Source: Kluyvera ascorbata_C
GTDB lineage: Bacteria > Pseudomonadota > Gammaproteobacteria > Enterobacterales > Enterobacteriaceae
DNA length: 64,000 nucleotides
Reading direction: 5' to 3'
Assembly: GCF_044197065.1 (NCBI RefSeq)
Contig: NZ_JBIQOI010000001.1
Location: 620,001-684,000 of the forward strand
Under the pieces are notes generated by a model. The model saw only the letters and a list, made by a program, of their open reading frames with translations. It had not been told where the DNA came from and did no database searches. The position numbers and the translations under genes were made by a program. Shown one piece after another: positions 50,437-58,734 of the stretch (position 1 is the stretch's first letter; the number at the start of each line of letters is the position of its first letter).

Positions 50437-51149
50437 GCGAGCCGATGCTGGAGTTTCGCGATGTCGACGTGTTTTATGGCGTGATTCAGGCGCTAAAACA
50501 GGTCTCTTTGCAGGTCAATAAAGGCGAAACGGTCTCACTGATTGGCGCCAACGGGGCGGGGAAATCCACCCTGTTAATGTCGATTTTTGGACAGCCGCGC
50601 ATTCGCGGCGGGCAAATTCTTTTCTGTGGGGACGATATCAGCCATAAATCGACCCACTACGTGGCCTCGGGCGGTATTGCGCAGGCGCCGGAAGGACGAC
50701 GCATTTTCCCTGATATGACCGTCGAAGAGAACCTGCTGATGGGCACCATCCCAGTAGGAACGCAGTATGCGGCGGAAGACCTGCAAACCATGTTCGACCT
50801 TTTTCCCCGCTTAAAGGAGCGGCGCAAGCAGCGGGCAATGACCATGTCCGGCGGCGAGCAGCAGATGCTGGCTATTGCCCGGGCGCTGATGAGCCGCCCG
50901 AAGCTGCTGTTGCTGGATGAACCGAGCCTTGGCCTCGCGCCGATTGTGGTGAAACAAATCTTCCAGACGCTGCGCGAGCTGGCGCGCAACGGCATGACGA
51001 TTTTTCTTGTGGAGCAGAACGCGCACCATGCGCTGAAGCTCTCGGACCGCGGTTACGTGATGGTCAACGGCCAGATTCGCCTTAGCGGCAGTGGCGAAGA
51101 GCTGCTTGGCAATCAGGAGGTGCGCAAAGCGTATCTGGGCGGGGCGTAG
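50433..51149 (+). CDS. livF: LivF-type ATPase
   Basis: 238 residues. Walker A GANGAGKST (about 38-46), signature MSGGEQQM, Walker B LLLLDEPSLGLAP, with switch His in EQNAHHAL. The second ATPase of the liv-type transporter; its start overlaps livG by four bases. It ends the operon. Confidence 0.92.
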   Translation: MSEPMLEFRDVDVFYGVIQALKQVSLQVNKGETVSLIGANGAGKSTLLMSIFGQPRIRGGQILFCGDDISHKSTHYVASGGIAQAPEGRRIFPDMTVEENLLMGTIPVGTQYAAEDLQTMFDLFPRLKERRKQRAMTMSGGEQQMLAIARALMSRPKLLLLDEPSLGLAPIVVKQIFQTLRELARNGMTIFLVEQNAHHALKLSDRGYVMVNGQIRLSGSGEELLGNQEVRKAYLGGA

Positions 51150-51193
51150 CGTGCTATAACAGAGTATCTTTAACTGTGCTGCTTACAAAAATC

Positions 51194-51847
51194 ATGCCTA
51201 CGCTCGAAACCTTTTTAACCTTCCTTGCCGCGCTAGCGCTGCTCGAAATCTCACCCGGCCCGGACATGATGCTGACCATCGCGCGCGGTATCGGTCAGGG
51301 TCGGCGCATTGCGCTGCTCTGTGTACTGGGGAACGTCTTTATTGCCGGGTTTGTGCAAGTCTCGTTCCTGGTCTTAGGACTGGTGACGGTGGTCCACGCC
51401 TGGCCGATGGCGTTGGATATTCTACGTTGGGTCGGTGCCGCCTACCTTATCTGGCTCGGTATTAAGATGCTGGCGACCTCCGGCACGGATACCCGGCTGA
51501 AGCGCACCGTGCGCATCTCCGGCAAACAGGCGCTGAAAGAGGGGGCTATTAACAGTCTTACCAATCCAAAATCGGTGCTGTTTATGTTTGCCTTCTTGCC
51601 GCAGTTTGTCGACCCGGCGGTGGGGCCAATCTGGATACAGCTGCTTATCTTTGGTGTTATCCAGAAGCTTGCCGGTATCTTCTCACTGGGTAGCGTGGCG
51701 ATGGCCTCCGGCAGCTTTGGGGAATGGCTCGGTAAGCATCCGGGTTTTCTGAAGTGGCAGGAACGTTTTACCGGCGTGGTGATGATTGGTCTTGGCCTGC
51801 GCATGCTGCTTGGCGGTAGCGCAATGTCGTCGGGGAAAGGGCAATGA
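51194..51847 (+). CDS. LysE/RhtB-family amino acid exporter
   Basis: 217 residues from ATG 51194 (MPTLETFLTFLAALALL). An in-frame GTG at 51176 is the alternative; neither has a good ribosome site. It has six hydrophobic segments with the family hallmark SPGPDMMLTIARGIGQG near residue 22 and NPKSVLFMFAFLPQFVD. It exports amino acids or homoserine-lactone-like compounds. Its place 45 bp after livF suggests export balancing the importer. Confidence 0.85.
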   Translation: MPTLETFLTFLAALALLEISPGPDMMLTIARGIGQGRRIALLCVLGNVFIAGFVQVSFLVLGLVTVVHAWPMALDILRWVGAAYLIWLGIKMLATSGTDTRLKRTVRISGKQALKEGAINSLTNPKSVLFMFAFLPQFVDPAVGPIWIQLLIFGVIQKLAGIFSLGSVAMASGSFGEWLGKHPGFLKWQERFTGVVMIGLGLRMLLGGSAMSSGKGQ

Positions 51848-51924
51848 CGCTGGAGTTCAACGCCAAACTCCTGCATCATTGCGCCTTAAATGATATGCCT
51901 CATCAACAACGATAGAGAAAGAGT

Positions 51925-52590
51925 ATGAAAACGGGACCGTTAACCGAAAGCGAACTGGAATGGCTGGACGAGACAATTGCAAAGCATGCTACCGATGCGT
52001 CAATTATTGATGTGTCTGAACTGGACGGCATGCTGACGGCGATTCTGTCGTCTCCACTGGAGATTGAACCCGCCGAGTGGATGTTCGCCGTATGGGGTGG
52101 GGCTGACCACGTGCCGAACTGGGCAACCGACCGCGAGCGCGATCGTTTTGTTAACCTGACGCTGCAGCATATGAGCGACATCGCTGATCGCCTGAACGAC
52201 TACCCGGATCAGTTTGAACCGCTGTTTGGTACCCGTGAAGAAGAGGGCCAGGAGCTGACCATCGCTGAAGAGTGGTGCTATGGCTACCTGCGCGGTGCGG
52301 CGCTGACCGATTGGTCCGGCCTGCCAGAAGAACAGCAGGCGGCGTTTGACGCTATCGCTCTGCACGGTGACGAAGAGAAAACGACAGCGCTGGGTGCCTT
52401 TACCGCCGACCAGTATCTCGACAGCATCGATAACATCAGCCCGGCGGCGCTGGCGCTGTTCGACTACTGGATGGATAACCCAAAAGAAGCGCCGGTCAAA
52501 CAACCGATTAAAAACGAGCAGAAAGTGGGACGTAACGATCCATGTCCCTGCGGCAGCGGCAAAAAATATAAGCAGTGCTGCGCAAAATAA
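51925..52590 (+). CDS. yecA: YecA, UPF0149 protein with SEC-C zinc motif
   Basis: 221 residues. The N-terminal UPF0149 helical domain has LDGMLTAILSSP and EEWCYGYLRG. The C-terminal SEC-C motif is NDPCPCGSGKKYKQCC. E. coli YecA binds ribosomes and interacts with SecA-like targeting through this metal-binding tail. In E. coli yecA is the next gene after leuZ, so everything between 34921 and here is additional. Confidence 0.93.
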   Translation: MKTGPLTESELEWLDETIAKHATDASIIDVSELDGMLTAILSSPLEIEPAEWMFAVWGGADHVPNWATDRERDRFVNLTLQHMSDIADRLNDYPDQFEPLFGTREEEGQELTIAEEWCYGYLRGAALTDWSGLPEEQQAAFDAIALHGDEEKTTALGAFTADQYLDSIDNISPAALALFDYWMDNPKEAPVKQPIKNEQKVGRNDPCPCGSGKKYKQCCAK

Positions 52591-52595
52591 TGTTG

Positions 52596-52662
52596 TAGCC
52601 CGGACGAGGCGTTTACGCCGACTCCGGGTCATTCCCGGCGTCGCTTTGCTCGGCCGGGCTAC
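52596..52662. repeat. REP-like inverted repeat between yecA and tyrP
   Basis: GTAGCCCGGACGAGGCGTTT... and GCCGGGCTAC form a long imperfect stem of REP type; probably the shared 3' end of convergent genes. Confidence 0.8.
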
Positions 52663-52668
52663 GCATCA

Positions 52669-53880
52669 TTACCCCACCGACGGTAACAGCCCCATCGCAA
52701 TTCCCGCCTGAATCAAAATCACCGCAATCCCGCAGGCAAAAACCAACCACAGCACCGGCTTGCCGCCGGCAACACGGTATCCACCTTCCGGGTGATGCTT
52801 ACGACTTTGCATTGTCAGCAGTGACGGAATAATCAACGCCAGTACCGCCAGCGCGACGCCCGCATAGCCGAGCGCCATCACGAAGCCGCGCGGGTAAAAC
52901 AGCGCAAAGGCCAGCGGCGGCAGGAAGGTGATAGCCCCGGTTTGCAGTCGCCCGCGCACGCTGTTTTTGCGCTGGAACAGGTCGGCCAGATAGTCAAACA
53001 GCCCTAAGGCGACGCCGAGGAATGAGGTTGCCAGCGCCAGGTCGGCGAACAGATGCACCGCGAGTTCAACGTGCGGTGAGGCCACCACTTCACGAATGGC
53101 CAGCAGCAGACCGTTCAAGCCGGTGTGTTGCTCCATCAGCGCGCTAAACACCGGTGAGTCAATGCTGCCGAGCGTGGCAAGCTGCCAGAACAGATAGGCG
53201 ACCAGCGGGATGGCGCTGCCGATAACAAACACGCCGCGCAGTTTACGAATATCGCCGTTCATGTAGCTGACAATACTCGGCACGCTGCCGTGGAAACCGA
53301 ACGAGGTGAAGATCACCGGGATGGCGGAGAGCGCCAGCCCTTGCTCCAGCGGCAGCGTCATCAGATTGATTTTATGGATGTGCGGCAGCAGCAGTATCAG
53401 CATGACGACCAAAAAGATGATTTTGGCGCTGAATAGGAAGCGGTTAAACAGATCGACCAGCGAGGTGCCGATACAAATCACCAGACCGCCGACGGCGGTA
53501 AACAGCAGTACGCCGAGCGATGGCGGCATATCCATACTGAACCACTGGCTCAGGCTGGAGGCCAGCAGTTCGCCCGCGCCGCTGATGTAGGCTGCGGTCA
53601 GCGCATACATCAGGAACATCATGCTAAAACCGGTCGCCCATTGGCCATAGCGACCGAGGTAGCGTAATGCCAGCGTTCCGAGGCCCGTGTCGGCAGGTAC
53701 GTGCTGGTAAACTTCCAGCAACAGCAGGGCGGTGTAGCACATCAGCGCCCACAGGCCAGCCAGCAGCAGCACGGTAACGCCAAAACCGACGCCTGCGGAT
53801 GCCAGCGGCATCGCCAACATTCCTGCGCCAATCGTGGTGCCGGCTACGATTAAAATACTCCCCAGGGTACGGTTTTTCAC
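52669..53880 (-). CDS. tyrP: TyrP, tyrosine-specific transporter
   Basis: 403 residues, eleven membrane helices, full family length. It starts MKNRTLGSILIVAGTTIGAG, the aromatic amino acid permease (HAAAP) opening that binds substrate and proton. It imports tyrosine with H+. It is regulated by TyrR; a good TyrR box lies at 53972-53989 upstream. Confidence 0.96.
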   Translation of the reverse strand: MKNRTLGSILIVAGTTIGAGMLAMPLASAGVGFGVTVLLLAGLWALMCYTALLLLEVYQHVPADTGLGTLALRYLGRYGQWATGFSMMFLMYALTAAYISGAGELLASSLSQWFSMDMPPSLGVLLFTAVGGLVICIGTSLVDLFNRFLFSAKIIFLVVMLILLLPHIHKINLMTLPLEQGLALSAIPVIFTSFGFHGSVPSIVSYMNGDIRKLRGVFVIGSAIPLVAYLFWQLATLGSIDSPVFSALMEQHTGLNGLLLAIREVVASPHVELAVHLFADLALATSFLGVALGLFDYLADLFQRKNSVRGRLQTGAITFLPPLAFALFYPRGFVMALGYAGVALAVLALIIPSLLTMQSRKHHPEGGYRVAGGKPVLWLVFACGIAVILIQAGIAMGLLPSVG

Positions 53881-53971
53881 GCTTTCCTCTACTTCAGAAC
53901 AGATTAACGACTAAAGATGCCGCGCAGAGTATGTGAAACCTCTCGTTTCGTCAAATCTGAATTACAGTGGG

Positions 53972-53989
53972 TGTACAAAATTATTTACG
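53972..53989 (-). promoter_or_regulatory. TyrR box upstream of tyrP
   Basis: TGTACA-N6-TTTACG against the consensus TGTAAA-N6-TTTACA, about 95 bp before the tyrP start. E. coli tyrP has a strong and a weak TyrR box in this region. Confidence 0.75.
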
Positions 53990-54074
53990 TATTCATTCAG
54001 CGCGGGAAAAGCTGCGCTAGCGCAAAACATGCAAAGTAAATGCAGTTTATGGTGACGTTTTTACAGGAGGAATA

Positions 54075-54314
54075 ATGGAATCTATTCACGGTCATGAAGT
54101 GCTGAATATGATGATTGATTCAGATGAACAGTACAGTATTGAAAGTCTGGAAGCGGCCATCCATGCCCGCTTTGGCGAGCAGGCGCGTTTTCATACCTGT
54201 TCAGCAGAAAATATGAGTGCTGCCGAGCTGGTCGCATTTCTGCATAAGAAAGGAAAATTTATTCCGCGGGAATCGGGCTTTACGACGGCCGAAAGTAAAA
54301 TTTGCCGTCATTAA
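54075..54314 (+). CDS. yecH: YecH, small metal-binding protein
   Basis: 79 residues, MESIHGHEVLNMMIDSDEQY, with His pairs and Cys (HTCS, ICRH) as in YecH-family proteins (annotated as possible metal-binding). GGAGGA precedes the ATG at 54066-54071. It converges on ftnA; function unproven. Confidence 0.9.
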   Translation: MESIHGHEVLNMMIDSDEQYSIESLEAAIHARFGEQARFHTCSAENMSAAELVAFLHKKGKFIPRESGFTTAESKICRH

Positions 54315-54317
54315 TCG

Positions 54318-54342
54318 GCAGCGGCGTGTAATACGCCGCTGC
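54318..54342. terminator. Bidirectional hairpin between yecH and ftnA
   Basis: GCAGCGGCGT / ACGCCGCTGC, ten perfect pairs; no clear T-run. Confidence 0.6.
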
Positions 54343-54349
54343 ACGAGTA

Positions 54350-54847
54350 TTAATTTTGTGTATCGAGCGTGGCCAGCTCTTTATCAATAAAGTACAGGCC
54401 TTCACCGCTTTTACCCGCCAGCGTCAGCTTATCGATAACGGATTTAAACAGTTTCTCTTCTTCGTGCTGCTCAGCCACATACCATTGCAGGAAATTAAAG
54501 GTCGGGTAATCCTGATTGGTCATCGCCGCATGCGCCAGCTCGTTGATTTGAGCGGTGATCAGCTGTTCATGTTCGTAGGTGACGCGGAACAGTTCGTCCA
54601 GTGAGGCGTACTCGGCAAACGGTGACTGAATGCTATTAATGCGTGGCAGGCTACCGGTATCGGTCAGGTAGTCAAACAGACGCTGCATATGCGTCATCTC
54701 TTCCTGCGCGTGGCGGCGTAAAAAGGCAGCTGCGCCTTCAAAACTGTTGAAGCTACACCAGGCACTCATCTGCTGATACAACAGAGAAGAATAGAGTTCG
54801 AGATTCATCTGCTCATTTAATTTCTCGATCATTGCCGCTTTAAGCAT
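54350..54847 (-). CDS. ftnA: FtnA, ferritin
   Basis: 165 residues, four-helix bundle: MLKAAMIEKLNEQMNLELYS with ferroxidase Glu17, the EEMTHMQRLFDYL helix (second Glu and His) and QHEEEKLF. Twenty-four subunits make the main iron-storage shell. In E. coli it is induced by iron through Fur relief of H-NS silencing; the 186-bp AT-rich upstream DNA fits that. Confidence 0.96.
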   Translation of the reverse strand: MLKAAMIEKLNEQMNLELYSSLLYQQMSAWCSFNSFEGAAAFLRRHAQEEMTHMQRLFDYLTDTGSLPRINSIQSPFAEYASLDELFRVTYEHEQLITAQINELAHAAMTNQDYPTFNFLQWYVAEQHEEEKLFKSVIDKLTLAGKSGEGLYFIDKELATLDTQN

Positions 54848-55033
54848 GTTTTCGCTCCAGGAATAATACGTTACGAGTTAATTACAGCGGCACTATAAAT
54901 TGTTATTAATTTATTTGCAAAAGGTAAATATAAAAACATTTATATAATAATGCGAATGGGAATAACACGCATTGGCATAAATATAACGATTAAATTATTG
55001 GTAATAATAACGCCGGAATAAACCGGCGTGAAA

Positions 55034-55369
55034 TTAATAATAGGCGGCTGAAGTCGGTACGTTGGCGATGCCACGACACTGGTATTGCAAGGTGACATGC
55101 TCGTTCAGGCACAGTGAGCCGCTGGTGGTGGTACAGGTGGTGATGGGCTGGCCGTAGGAGAAGGCGGTGGCGTATCCTATCTGCTGGCAGGCTTTATTGG
55201 CTTCAGATTGAGCCAGATAGTTATCGGTTTTTGCATTTTGCAAAATGGCCTGCCCGTAGGTCAGGCGCACGATGCCGCTGTTGGCATCCACTTCGCTTAC
55301 GCTCGCCGCACGGGGAATGGTACAAGCCGTCAGGGCCAGGAGGGCGGGAATAAGAAGGAGGCTTTTCAT
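55034..55369 (-). CDS. yecR: YecR, lipoprotein of the flagellar regulon
   Basis: 111 residues from ATG 55369 (MKSLLLIPALLALTACT) with lipobox LTAC (Cys16). AAGGAGG at 55360-55354 is inside the gene start region on the plus strand and is not used; the minus-strand ribosome site is weak. E. coli yecR belongs to the FlhDC/FliA regulon; its function is unknown. The mature part has three conserved Cys pairs (AC, TTC, LC, YQC). A hairpin CGCCGG-AATAAA-CCGGCG lies after the stop (55011-55028). Confidence 0.88.
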   Translation of the reverse strand: MKSLLLIPALLALTACTIPRAASVSEVDANSGIVRLTYGQAILQNAKTDNYLAQSEANKACQQIGYATAFSYGQPITTCTTTSGSLCLNEHVTLQYQCRGIANVPTSAAYY

Positions 55370-55454
55370 TAATTCGCTCTGCGCAATCAGTCGTGACCTC
55401 ATTGTAGCCATCGTCTCGGCAAGCAATCCTTTGAATAGTCGCTATAACCTGGGG

Positions 55455-57641
55455 TTAATCCTTCTGTGACTCATAAATTTCCTTAAACTGCAGGTGTAGC
55501 GCGCAAAAATGTTTCACCAGCGTCGGGTCAAAGTGCGTTCCGGCGCTGTTAACAATAATTTCATAGGCGCTTTCATGGGAAAAACCTGGCTTATAAAAGC
55601 GCTTTTGCCGCAGGGCGTCGTAGACATCGGCCAACGCCAGAATACGCGCCTCCAGCGGGATCTCTTCACCGGCGAGCCCTTCTGGATACCCGGTGCCATC
55701 CCATTTCTCATGATGATAGTGAATCAAATTTTCGGCCACTGAACCGAGCACCAGCCCCTGGACAATGCGCCATCCTTTAGTGGCATGTTGTTGAATCTGC
55801 TTGAATTCGTCGTCCGTAAGTTTTCCCTTTTTACGCAGGATATGCTCGGGTACGGCAATTTTTCCGATGTCGTGTAGGGAGGCAAACGTCTCAATATCAC
55901 GGGTTTGCTTCGGCGGCAGCTTGAGCGCGCCGGCAAGCAGGCTGCAGTAGGCGGCCACGCGACGAATATGGCAGCCGGTTTCATCATCGTGAACGTGATT
56001 AATCTTCTCCATCGCTTCAACAATGCTGCGGTTAATGGCCCGGTTTTTATTCATATGTCGCCACATCATCAGCATCAGGCTGAGAATAAAGAACAACAGG
56101 GCCAGAAGCCCGGCGCTGATAATTTGCAGCGCGTTTTTGCTTAATGACGCGGGCTGCACCACGCTGGCTGGCGGAACCTGTTGATAGCGGTAGCTGGAGA
56201 TAAGATGTACCTGAGAGAGCAGGGCGTACAGCGGATGGGCAATGTTCACCCAGGTGCCAATCTGGTAGCTGGAGTGGGTCATCCCAGCGACTTTTAACGC
56301 GCCGCGGAAAAGATCGCTGCCGCGCAGCGCCTGTTCCAGCGAGCTTAAATCGCCAAGGATGTAGTCGATATGGTTGCTGTCGATGGCATCAAGCAGTTCG
56401 TCGATTGAGGGGCGGGCGATAAGCGTGACGTCGGTACCGAAGCGCTGGCGCAAATAGTAGGCGGCAAACGAGCCGCGAATAACGCCGACCCGCTGATGGC
56501 GAACCTGCTCTTCGTCGAGAATAAAGGGAGCGCTTGCTTTGTTGTAATAGGCGTTGTACCAGTTGACCAACGGGCCAATTTGCCCCTCCATCTGCGCGCC
56601 GTTGCGAACGTCAAAAATATCCGCGAGGCGGATGGGCCAATCTTCATTCTGCATTTTTGCCATATAGTTATCGACGAACTGTACGTCGACATGAATATTC
56701 AGCAGCTCGCGAAGATCGTTCACCAGACTGATCGCGCTGCCGTGATAACCCTGACTATCCCGCCAGATAATCGGCGCGAAGTTTTCGTTTTTCGGCAACC
56801 ACAGGGTGAGTCGGTTTTCGGCCATCCAGGCGCGCTCGTCGGGGGTGATGGTCAAGCGCTGACGGAAATAGGCAATTCGGCTTTGCTCCTCCAGCGCCTG
56901 AAGCTTGCCGTTCTGCTGCCATTCGTTAATCAGTTGGTTGATATTGTCACGTAGCGAAATCAGCTCGGGGCTAATGCCGAAAGAGGCGGTGATACGCAGC
57001 GAGTCAAACGGTCGGGAAATCGTGAAATAGTACTGAGGCCCGCCAATTTCACGGTTCTCATTGATGTAGAAATCCGCGCCGCCGCTGCGAAGTATCTGCA
57101 ACGCCTCTTTACTGCTATCGACTTCAATGATCTGTTGGAACGTTAACGCCGGATACGCCTGCTTCACCAGTCCCTGAGTCGGGTCGCTACGCCGGAAAAT
57201 GACCCGCGTGTTATTGATATCACTAATGGATTTTGCCTGGCGGGTGATACTGGCGGTAACGATGGGATTCTCAAGCAACCGCGACGATAAGATGGTGTTC
57301 TTGAGGTGCTCTCGCGTTTGCAGCACGCTGGCGTAGAGCCCAAAGTCATGATGGGTGAAGCGCTGCTCAAAGGTGGTGCCGTCGATGGGGCGCAGCGTAA
57401 GGTTGTAACCGTAACGCGCGTTGATGGCGTGCAGCAACTCGGGGTAGAAACCCTGAAATTGGCCGTGATTATCGCGCCAGAACTCAAAACTATCCGCATC
57501 GAGGATCCATACGGGGATAGGTGCCGCCGCGCGAATTTTTTGCGGTGGCACGGCATGAGCGCGGGGCGCACAAAATAGCATAAGGGTCAGTAGAACAAGG
57601 AGACCCAGCGCGTAGCGAAGTCCTCGGTAGTCCTGTGTCAC
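55455..57641 (-). CDS. HD-GYP c-di-GMP phosphodiesterase with two periplasmic solute-binding domains
   Basis: 728 residues from GTG 57641 (AAGGA 8 nt upstream). A signal/anchor lies at about 10-30, then two SBP_bac_3-type modules (about 35-265 and 270-500), a membrane helix near 515-535 and a cytoplasmic HD-GYP domain with HDIGK 590-594, HHE 643-645 and DGTGYP 648-653. All metal ligands appear present, so it should linearise c-di-GMP in response to a periplasmic ligand, perhaps an amino acid. HD-GYP proteins are uncommon in this family and absent from E. coli K-12. Confidence 0.9.
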   Translation of the reverse strand: MTQDYRGLRYALGLLVLLTLMLFCAPRAHAVPPQKIRAAAPIPVWILDADSFEFWRDNHGQFQGFYPELLHAINARYGYNLTLRPIDGTTFEQRFTHHDFGLYASVLQTREHLKNTILSSRLLENPIVTASITRQAKSISDINNTRVIFRRSDPTQGLVKQAYPALTFQQIIEVDSSKEALQILRSGGADFYINENREIGGPQYYFTISRPFDSLRITASFGISPELISLRDNINQLINEWQQNGKLQALEEQSRIAYFRQRLTITPDERAWMAENRLTLWLPKNENFAPIIWRDSQGYHGSAISLVNDLRELLNIHVDVQFVDNYMAKMQNEDWPIRLADIFDVRNGAQMEGQIGPLVNWYNAYYNKASAPFILDEEQVRHQRVGVIRGSFAAYYLRQRFGTDVTLIARPSIDELLDAIDSNHIDYILGDLSSLEQALRGSDLFRGALKVAGMTHSSYQIGTWVNIAHPLYALLSQVHLISSYRYQQVPPASVVQPASLSKNALQIISAGLLALLFFILSLMLMMWRHMNKNRAINRSIVEAMEKINHVHDDETGCHIRRVAAYCSLLAGALKLPPKQTRDIETFASLHDIGKIAVPEHILRKKGKLTDDEFKQIQQHATKGWRIVQGLVLGSVAENLIHYHHEKWDGTGYPEGLAGEEIPLEARILALADVYDALRQKRFYKPGFSHESAYEIIVNSAGTHFDPTLVKHFCALHLQFKEIYESQKD

Positions 57642-57926
57642 AAATCAGTTCCTTTGTAGTGACGCTTTCATCCATTGAAACGCTGACAAACAGCAGGGGC
57701 TTTCTGCCCACTCACCCAGTCTAGTCGACCATTCACCCGGGTGATAGTAAATAATTAATGGTTTATGTAAGGTTTTATCTACACGGCAAAGGCAAAAATG
57801 TGACCCCATCAGTAAAAATTAAAACTACTTTTCATAAAATTTGAAAGTATGTTTGCCTGGTAGTAAGGTGAGGATACTAATCGAACGACTGCGGATAACC
57901 CCGCTTAGCTTTCAGGAGAGGAAAGA
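57642..57926. other. Intergenic region between HD-GYP and RpiB-like genes
   Basis: 285 bp of mixed composition between divergent genes; no small gene or recognised operator was found. Confidence 0.5.
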
Positions 57927-58565
57927 ATGAAAATTGCACTGATGATGGAAAATAGCCAGGCCAGCAAAAACGCGACTATTCATCATGAGTTAAAAGCCGT
58001 TGCCGATGAAAAAGGCTTCCCGGTCTATAACGTGGGCATGAGCGATGAGAACGATCATCATCTGACCTACATCCATCTGGGTATCATGGCCAGCATCCTG
58101 CTGAACTCCAAAGCGGTCGATTTCGTCGTGACCGGTTGCGGTACCGGTCAGGGCGCGATGATGTCTCTGAACATTCACCCGGGCGTGGTGTGCGGTTACT
58201 GCCTGGATCCAGCAGACGCCTTCCTGTTTGCTCAGATCAACAACGGTAACGCACTGTCTCTGGCCTTTGCGAAAGGCTATGGCTGGGGCGCTGAGCTGAA
58301 CGTTCGCTATATGTTTGAAAAAGCGTTCACCGGTCGTAACGGCGAAGGCTATCCACCAGAGCGTAAAGAGCCACAGGTTCGCAACGCCGGCATTCTGAAC
58401 CAGGTGAAAGCGGCCGTGGTGAAAGAAAACTATCTGGATACTCTGCGTGCTATCGACCCGGCGCTGGTGAAAACCGCCGTTTCCGGTCAGCGTTTCCAGG
58501 AATGTTTCTTCGAAAACTGCCAGAACAAAGAGATCGAAGCCTTTGTTCGTGAGGTCCTGGCGTAA
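57927..58565 (+). CDS. RpiB/LacA/LacB-family sugar-phosphate isomerase-like protein
   Basis: 212 residues with a strong AGGAGAGGAAAG before the ATG. The RpiB fold shows at MKIALMMENSQASKN, VDFVVTGCGTGQGAM (Cys71, the catalytic base position) and ALSLAFAKGYGWG. It is about 60 residues longer than RpiB/LacB at the C-terminus (KAAVVKENYLDTLRAID to EAFVREVLA). It should interconvert a ketose and aldose phosphate; the sugar is unknown. It has an isolated location with its own terminator. Confidence 0.8.
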   Translation: MKIALMMENSQASKNATIHHELKAVADEKGFPVYNVGMSDENDHHLTYIHLGIMASILLNSKAVDFVVTGCGTGQGAMMSLNIHPGVVCGYCLDPADAFLFAQINNGNALSLAFAKGYGWGAELNVRYMFEKAFTGRNGEGYPPERKEPQVRNAGILNQVKAAVVKENYLDTLRAIDPALVKTAVSGQRFQECFFENCQNKEIEAFVREVLA

Positions 58566-58588
58566 GCCTGACGCTCAACGGATAAATA

Positions 58589-58616
58589 AAAACCCACGCT
58601 CAGGCGTGGGTTTTTT
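58589..58616 (+). terminator. Terminator of the RpiB-like gene
   Basis: AAACCCACGC-tcag-GCGTGGGTTTTTT, a clean rho-independent terminator. Confidence 0.9.
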
Positions 58617-58652
58617 GTTGGTGCGGCCAATGGTTTCACTTTCATCGATACC

Positions 58653-58716
58653 GCGCCATCCGGCAGAACCCGAGAACATTGCCGGATGGCGGCGTAAACA
58701 CCTTATCCGGCCTACC
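58653..58716. repeat. REP element
   Basis: GCCGGATGGCGGCGTAAACA...CCTTATCCGGCCTAC with a partial inverted copy GCGCCATCCGGCAG ahead of it, between convergent genes. Confidence 0.85.
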
Positions 58717-58734
58717 GTTCCTTGCGCGGGTGGT

